DNA from: Metallyticus violacea
Taxonomy: Eukaryota > Arthropoda > Insecta > Mantodea > Metallyticidae
Length of the DNA stretch: 64,000 nt
Reading direction: 5' to 3'
Assembly: GCA_030762175.1 (NCBI GenBank)
Contig: CM060840.1
Coordinates: 39,872,501 to 39,936,500 of the forward strand
The notes under the pieces are model-generated. The model saw only the letters and a program-made list of their open reading frames with translations, ran no database searches and had not been told where the DNA came from. Numbering within the stretch: position 1 is the first letter of the stretch; each line of letters opens with the position of its first letter. Shown one piece after another: positions 57,547 through 64,000 of this stretch. A program made the translations under genes and the position numbers.

Positions 57547-58764
57547 GGTGCAGTCCATAAGTTTCTAACATGACTTTGTTACGTTATGGGCTCAATAATT
57601 TTTTGAGAGCATATTTTCATTTATACTCCTAATTTTGATGACATTTCTCAAAGTAGTCCTGGCTTGAAGCAATGCACTTTTCTTCAAAGACATGCCAGAA
57701 ACCAATTTTTGTCAGGTCCTTCAGAAGTGCCTCTGCAATCTTCATCACTGCTTTTGATGATAGAAAATTTTCCCAGGTATTTCTTCAATTTGGCTAAAAA
57801 TTAAAAGTCACATGGAAATAAATCTGGACTATAGGAAGGATGATTATTACACTTCATATTGATTTCTGAGATATTTCGACAAATTTGTGATGTGTGGACA
57901 TGCATTATTGTGTATGATAATATGATTTTGAGTATGGTGTTACCTTGCAGAGTTTTCAAGACATCTCTGCAGTATTGCGCAGTTACAGCTACAGTTTGTA
58001 TCTAGGTATGACATGCTGGTTAACCAATCATTCAATATCAAAAAATGAAATGACCATTACTTTCCCAGAAGCAGCAACTATTTTTGCTTTTATGGTGTTG
58101 GTGTTGATGGAAATTTCTACACAGAGCTTTGCTGTTTGCTCTCAGGATCAAAACGATTTAGCAAAGTTTTATCAATAGTGATTACATTTGAAAGAAACTC
58201 CATATCTTTCTATAACATCATCTTCAATTGCATGTGAACATCTTTTTGTTCAGGAAACCACCATGCACAAACACGTCTCATGTGCAACTTTTTAGTTATC
58301 GCATGTAAACAGAATCTGTTGAAATTTTCAAAATTTCTGGAAGTGTTCTTAATGTTATCCAAAGATCCTCTCTTACAATAACAGTAGTGATATATTTCTT
58401 CTGCTAGAGCAAAAACTAGAATGCCATGTCCACCTTCCTTTAAAATTGACTGCCTTCCCTTTTGAATTATTTTTAAATTGTCTTCAAGCTGTGCTATAGG
58501 CAAGAACAAAACATTGCGTAAGCCTCAGCTGATGATTTGTTGAGATGAAAGTAATATTTCAGTCTTCCATTGCGTATAACCTCCATTTGCTGTAGGTAGA
58601 ACTGAACATGTTCAAATTTCCACATCTCTCACAGGAAGGAACAAGAAGTAACAAAAATAGAACTAATACCATGTGTACATTATGCATAAAATTAACATAA
58701 TATCATAAATTTAAATTTTTGTGCAAGAAATTATGACTGTAAAAATGTATATTAAACAGCCCTC
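57547..58764 (-). pseudogene. Mariner-like transposon, decayed (copy 5)
   Basis: Same subfamily as the copy at 21.9 kb. Minus-strand pieces: YYFHLNKSSAEAYAM (N-terminus, 58.55 kb), KKLHMRRVCAWWFPEQK (HTH linker, 58.27 kb), IIIHNNACPHITNLSKYL (second catalytic motif 'HDNARPH', here with Asn for Asp), NHPSYSPDLFPCDF (third Asp retained) and AKLKKYL. Stops and frameshifts are frequent. The 5' end TGAGGGCTGTTTAATATACA looks like a mariner terminal repeat. The matching 3' repeat is not convincing. Confidence 0.75.
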
Positions 58765-58934
58765 ATATTTATTTAATCATACATTGTATTTATCTTCATT
58801 TGGCAATGTTAGCATGTCTGAAGCCAACATATCACTGAATAGAAGGTTGCAATAAGAGAGGAGGTCTGAAACAGTAGAGGGGAAAACAGCCTAACAGTTA
58901 GCTAGTGAGTCTCATCCGACCTTCTTTTCAGTGT
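58765..58934. other. Short spacer
   Basis: No feature seen. It contains TTAGCTAGTGAGTC (58908-58921), which matches part of the arm of mini-PLE J. Confidence 0.4.
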
Positions 58935-59218
58935 TATTTTTTTTGGAATCATTTAATGCCCAATTTTACTACTGAGGCACCACAGGAGGTGAACACTGAT
59001 GAAACATGAGATGGAATGACATATTCGGAAAGGATTTTTAGGAAGGAAATGTTCCAGGCCTTTATTTAGGGTACCTCCCCGGCATTTGCCATTTATGACG
59101 ACAGGAAAATCTGGAAAAAACCTCAGTCCGAGAGGACAGTGCTGACGGGATTCGAACCCCAGACCTTCCACTCACGAGTCCAAGCCTCAATGACCTCAGC
59201 CACCCGTGGCAGTTTCTT
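58935..59218 (-). mobile_element. SINE family 2, near full length
   Basis: tRNA-like head on the minus strand with GCCACGGGTGGCTGAGGTCA (box A region) and GGGGTTCGAATCCCGTCAGC (a clean box B). Body AATGGCAAATGCCGGGGAGG, end GCCTCAGTAGTAAAATTGGG. It is the best-preserved copy of the family in this window. Confidence 0.9.
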
Positions 59219-59247
59219 TTCAGTGTGATAAAGCTTCGTAACTTGTG

Positions 59248-59325
59248 CTAATTGCACATTAAAAAGTAGCTAAAACCCTCAGAATGATTGCACATTAAAA
59301 AGTAGCTAAAACCCTCTGAATGATT
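59248..59325. repeat. 36-bp direct duplication
   Basis: The unit TTGCACATTAAAAAGTAGCT plus 16 more bases occurs twice in tandem with one change. Confidence 0.85.
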
Positions 59326-59884
59326 CTCATAACAGATTATATTTTAAAAATTAAAAAATATCACAAGCAGTAATGGCAGCAAAAACCTCACCTTCCTTTC
59401 CCATATGGGCGACGTCTGGATGACAGGTCATGATGACTTGTATTTTTATGTTGTGCCTGTTTGAGTATGATGGTATAGCTCAATTATGACAATGTTAGTA
59501 CTTGTCACAGGTAACAACATTCTTCACATTTTGTCTCTGCCGTTGGATAGTTGTAGCCAAGCCTGCACACCTAAAACATTTCAAATTTAAAATTCTTATG
59601 GTATCTCTGGAAATCATGAGTCAGTAACCAACAGTCTTCTGAAATCAATGTTATCCAGAATTTTGTCTACTTGGGAGTAGGATGTTAACATTTTGCTATG
59701 ACCTAAAATACTTGCATGGTTCAGGAAATATTTTAATTTTAACCTAGACTTGTCATTAACACTAACACAGCTTTAGTTATGTAACTATGAGATATTTTAA
59801 TATTTTTTATTATCTGCTTTTGATTGTTTGCCCATATATTCCAAATGTTTAGCACCAATCAGTTCTCAAAATAACCCCCTTTTG
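59326..59884. other. Unassigned sequence
   Basis: No recognisable feature. Confidence 0.5.
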
Positions 59885-60400
59885 AAAGAGCAACCATGAG
59901 TTTGTAGTGCAGTGTTATGGTCAGTACTGCTGGAAGCTACAGTGTTATGGTCAGTACTGCTGGAAGCTACAATGCCTATTCTTGAATTGAACATAATATT
60001 TAGGTTCTTCACCATAAGTTCCAGCCGAGTGGTTTCATACATTTCAGTGATTGTCTTCTAACAGGAATGGAGCTTAGTGATAACCTTCATAGCTCACTCC
60101 CCATCAAATCATTAATGAGGCAGGATGGAGGATTCTTTGGACCTTTGGAACATTTTCATAACTTCTTGTGAACTTGAGGCATACACTCTGGCATTTCGGC
60201 AATTGCAACATTCTTCAATATTGAAAATTTTCTCATCAGAAAAAAGAATCTTCTGGGAGCAGTTGTTAGCATAACACTGTACCAGTCATTTGCATGTTAA
60301 CACCCTTTGCTGCTTCAGTTCTGCAGTTAAAAAATGCTGCAATGAAACACAAGCGCTCTGGTTACATTCACCTAAAGTGACACTACTATCTGCTTCCAAA
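59885..60400 (-). pseudogene. IS630/Tc1-mariner-type transposase, larger fragment
   Basis: Minus strand: QKILFSDEKIFNIEECCNCR (first catalytic Asp in 'ILFSDEKIF'), ARVYASSSQE, then remnants of 'MVWWGVSYEGVTKLHFCE' (MKVITKLHSC), ETTRLELMVKNLNIMF. The region after the second Asp is missing or unreadable. A 30-bp direct duplication (CAGTGTTATGGTCAGTACTG) lies at its downstream side near 59911-59970. Confidence 0.7.
59911..59972. repeat. 30-bp tandem duplication
   Basis: Two adjacent copies of CAGTGTTATGGTCAGTACTG plus CTGGAAGCTA, identical over about 30 bp. Confidence 0.9.
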
Positions 60401-60419
60401 TAAGATTCTACCGATCATC

Positions 60420-62010
60420 AGCTGGTGATTCTGTGCATATGACAGCTTTACATATTGAACTATTCCCCATCATCACCAACATAAAAAAAACAGTTCCTGG
60501 ATTGCCAACTTTCCCTTATCATTTGCATTCTGAGTTTTGCTGAAAGCACAATAGTCAAAAGCTCTATAGAAGTCAAATGCTGATATACAGGCATGGTTTT
60601 GTTAACAACTTCCTTGTTAATGTTGTTTTCATGGTTTTGCTACAGTGCTTGGGAGGTGTTTCGCCTTTTACAATAGCCTGGTTAAAAAAACGTCATGAAT
60701 TTTTGCCACTTGGATGTTTGAAGTGCAATGAGCTATTGTCTGTGGACATGCAATGGTTCACTATTGCATATATTACACATTTCACAGTATCTATATTTAG
60801 TGCATTATCCTTTATTGACTTACGATAGCAATTGTCAAAATTAGTAATTATGTCTTCTTTCAGGCTCCCAGCATTTTGACCCCAAGAGTTATCCTTTAAT
60901 TTTCCACTCCCTTGCTGTATTTTTAGTTCAGTGCATAGCCATTTTGCTATGTAATTAATACATCTTTTTTCCGCTGACATATACGCACCATAAACGGACA
61001 ATTCTTGAAGACACTTATATGTCTTTACATTTCCATCTGATAGAACAGTTGCATGTTGCATCCTGCTTGCTGTCACTGATCTCTTCCAAAGAATTTCAGC
61101 TGCAGCTGCTTCCATGGCATTGCATTACATTCACATTTACCATTAGTTTGGTATATCTCCAACTATTCCTTTTATTTCCTACTGCTTTTATTAAGAGGTT
61201 AATTTTTCTGTGCACATGCCCCACAGTATTTTGAAAGAATTTCAAAATTTATAACTAAATCAGTTAACTATCAGTTTACTATCCCTATTTCATATAGGGA
61301 CGTATGGCCATGCTTCTGCTATGTTCCATCATTTGAGACTGCAATGTCTATTAATTCTTGTGCATCAAGTTCAGGATTAACAGCAATGTGAACTTGTTGT
61401 GCTGCTTCATTAACCTTCCTCAGAACTTCTTTTATTATTTTATTTTCCGCAGCAGTTTTATACAAATTACAGTAGTTAATGGAATTCAAAACTATCAACT
61501 ACATTACCATTGAAAATTATTCCATAGCAGTATATCATGTACCTATGGCTAAAAACACTTTCACCATGAACTGTACTTGGAAGGGTTGCCTGGAGAAGAA
61601 TCACAATGTATTTGGGAGCTGGTAAAAACCTTGATTTACAGTTTTCACATTTCTCATAAGTATTTCAGCATAGCCCTATTATCTGCTTGGTTTCTGTTGC
61701 TAACCTTTTACTCACACCTCAGCACACCTGGTATCTTCGTAAATTTAGCTCCACACACCGCTATGTTTATGAGTAAATCTCTTACTAACCTCTTGCTTCC
61801 TGGACTGGATGTTAGTGAAAAAAAATAGCTTCATACTAATAGCTCTATTTGTAAAGACTTGGACTTCTTTCCAATTGAATTTGAAGGTTGGGGTTCTTCT
61901 CCATTTGAAGATGAATTTTGGAATCGTTCATTTGGCACCAAAACAATTTCTTTTTCTCCATGCCATGTCTAAGTTTGATTATGCGCTTTCTTACGTTCAA
62001 CACGATTGTA
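60420..62010 (-). pseudogene. Mutator-like transposase-domain element, decayed
   Basis: Minus strand, 5' to 3': MAWRKRN-type start with FVPN near 61.95 kb, LTSSPGSKRLVRDLLINIAV, AAENKIIKEVLRKVNEAAQQ (61.43 kb), ELIDIAVSNDGTWQK-like 'IAVSxDGTWQKRGHTSL' (HGHTSLYEIGIV; the Trp codon is a stop), ILSKYCGACAQKN ('xLSKYCxxC'), then the 140-codon open frame 61115-60693 with AAEILWKRSVTASRMQHATV, LSDGNVKTYK, CINYIAKWL and VNHCMSTDNSSLHFKHPSGK. FSKTQNANDKGK near 60.52 kb matches 'CxxxxTQNxNE'. This is the Mutator-like transposase domain found in many insect repeats. It is related to MULE-type elements. Several stops make it non-functional. Confidence 0.8.
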
Positions 62011-62560
62011 TTCCATTCTATTTATAGTATCACCACTAGTCGTAAAATACTACTCTTGTTATAAATGTAAATCATGCACAAAACTACGTGAAGGTTATGT
62101 TTAAGAGCTAAATACAAATGGAAATATCAACTTTATGCGAAAAATGGCGAATAAAAGGCCAAATATATATTTAAAGTATAGAATTAATAGAAGGATCCAA
62201 TAAACCTGTCACTTCTGCAACTTCATATTTCCAAATATCAATAAAACTCGCAAATATACCAACATTTCTTCTTGTTTATAACCCGGTAACGAACTTTTCT
62301 TTATTTCCATGAACACCAACATAAACTTAGTGACATTAAATAACACTAGAAACACCAGGGTTAATTTCAAACAGAAATTTCAAAGAATAGAAACACATAC
62401 CCAGATAAATTTTCCTAGGGCATTTAAATGTTCATGCTCACCTATACACAGACCTTTAAATTGTAACATGACCCATTAAATGCTACACGCAAATCAAAAA
62501 ATCAAAAGTGAACATGATAATTTAAATCTTCTGTTGCATAAAAGGATAAAATGAGAAATT
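62011..62560. other. Unassigned sequence before the satellite array
   Basis: No recognisable feature. Confidence 0.5.
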
Positions 62561-64000
62561 TCATAATTCGGCCGTTTTTCACCAGTGCCTTGCCTTAATA
62601 CTGTGCATTTTTAGAGGCATGAAATTTCTAAACTGACCGTCTAAAGACTTGCCATTTTTTTAAGTCAAAAATCCCAATGTATAATTTTCGATTTATATGA
62701 CCATTTCTATGTTAAGTGTCGAAAATTATATTCTCAGTATATTTTATAAGACAATAAGTTATATTTGTGGCACGATGCAGTTTTGAAATTAAATCTCCCG
62801 AAAACCCCAAAAAGACCAATTTCCGGACTTACTTTGTTGAATATCTCCGCAACCTTAAAAAGATTTCTATGTTCGGCACAAATCTTAATGCTGGCGACGA
62901 GCTGTACTTGAAAACTACACAGTTTTCTTTTACTTTATAACATTCATATTTTATAGAAGCTTGAAATTTCAAAATTACCGGTGTATTAGACTGTCCATGT
63001 TGAGCTCAAAAATCTATTTATCCAATTTGGTTCTTATGGACATTTTCCCGTATAGGGTCACTAGTAGTATTTCAGTTTAATTTTTTTGGTAATCTAAACT
63101 ACATTTGTAAATGTGATGCAGTTTCGAAATTAAATTGAACTCTCGAGAGCCTCAAAAATATACATTTTCGGACTTATATTGTTGAATATCTCTGCAACCG
63201 TACGGCGGATTCGCATGTTCGGCACATTTTGGGAAAGCTACGCATGAGCTGTATTAACTTGGTACTTGCACTCTTACTCTATATTGCTGTATATTTTAGG
63301 GAGGCTTGAATTTTCAAAATTACTGGTTGGTATCTTTTGGAGGTAAAGAAGTTCAATGTCGAATTATGGCTTTTTCTGAGCATTTCTGCATAGAGGGTCG
63401 CTAGTTTATTCCCAGTATTATTGTTTGCCCATTTGTAGTCGTGATGCAGTTTCGAAATGAAATTTATCCTCCGACAGCCTGAAATAGTAATTTTTGGACT
63501 TATTTGAGGAATATCTCAACAACTGTATTGCGGTTTCGTATATTCAGTACATTTTCGGAAATCTACCTACGAGCAGTATTAACTTGGCACATCGTCTTAT
63601 TTTACTTTATATTTATGGAGGCTTGAATTTTATAAATTTCCAGTCTAAATACTTGGCATATTTTGAGGTAAAAACTATCAATTGTTGTTTTTTTAGGGGG
63701 GGGGGGCGTAGAAGGTTGGTAGTTGTATTCCCAATATAATTTTTATGCACTTTCGCAATGCAATTTATCTCCCGCAAGCCCTAGAAAGAACAGTTTTGGG
63801 TAATTTGTTGACTATTTCCGCTACCACATGGCAGATTACTAGGTACAGCGCATTTTCGGAAAGCAATGGCAGGGCTATATTAACCTGAACTTTATATTAC
63901 TGTGTATTTTAGGTCTAAATTTTCGATCTAAAGAATTAGCTATTTTTTGAAGGTTAAAAAGCTTAATGTCGAATTCTGGCATTTTATGATTATTTCTGTG
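62561..64000. repeat. Satellite-like array, ~300-345-bp units (copy 2), runs off the window
   Basis: The block 'gaggcttgaaattttcaaaatta' type recurs near 62613, 62957, 63302, 63618 and 63911. Between copies come, in order, 'cttgccatttttt', 'cgatttttatggacattt', 'agggtcgctagt', 'gatgcagtttcgaaat', 'cccgagagccccaaaa' and 'gaatatctccgcaacc'. At least four units. Same family and orientation as 18.4-19.8 kb. A G homopolymer lies near 63694. Confidence 0.85.

Overview
This window looks like intergenic or heterochromatin-like DNA from a large, AT-rich, transposon-dense animal genome, most probably an insect. A polyneopteran such as a cockroach or termite is my guess, from the type of tRNA-derived SINEs and the mix of Penelope-like, mariner, IS630/Tc1-like and Mutator-like elements. 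It is not bacterial, because open frames are short and stop-riddled and nothing resembles an operon. I found no intact protein-coding gene. Almost everything recognisable is a decayed mobile element or tandem repeat. The one host-derived coding sequence is a broken copy of KRR1 (Drosophila dribble), a small-subunit processome factor, at about 56.3-56.95 kb on the minus strand.

Layout. 0-20 kb: mostly unrecognised AT-rich sequence, with an IS630-type transposase shred at 1.2 kb, three copies of SINE family 1 (5.7, 12.1, 17.8 kb), a ~125-bp tandem repeat at 11.1-11.7 kb, several microsatellites, and a satellite-like array (~300-345 bp unit) at 18.4-19.8 kb. 20-31 kb: a transposon graveyard with mariner copies at 21.9-23.0, 25.4-26.6 and 26.8-27.1 kb, a jockey/CR1-like LINE reverse transcriptase (24.35-25.3 kb) next to the second mariner, an IS630-type fragment, a Penelope-like element (PLE) with a GIY-YIG endonuclease (27.5-28.5 kb), and a possible LTR-retrotransposon remnant (28.8-30.0 kb). 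31-42 kb: sparse, with a 189-bp hairpin insertion, two SINEs and a 1.7-kb minisatellite (40-bp unit) whose flanks carry the same motif inverted. 42-54.7 kb: rich in PLE fragments, LINE fragments, another mariner and ~20-bp degenerate repeats. 55-62 kb: the KRR1 pseudogene, a mariner, a SINE of family 2, an IS630-type transposase and a Mutator-like transposase, nearly all on the minus strand. 62.6-64 kb: the 300-345-bp satellite family seen at 18.4 kb appears again in the same orientation.

The most interesting layer is the PLE group. Several copies carry hammerhead-ribozyme-like cores (CUGANGA, stem II, GAAA, then a 4-nt mostly palindromic stem III and UH). There are also short (about 140-240 bp) hairpin-shaped insertions built only from the PLE terminal region. 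At least three of these have direct repeats of 10-12 bp at both ends that look like target-site duplications, and one of them sits inside the KRR1 pseudogene. The longer PLE at 50.5-51.9 kb ends in two successive ribozyme-like units and has a 17-bp flanking direct repeat. Hammerhead ribozymes in PLEs and small ribozyme-bearing retrozymes are known. What may be new here is the family of tiny hairpin PLE derivatives and the apparent coincidence of their symmetry centre with the predicted ribozyme cleavage region.
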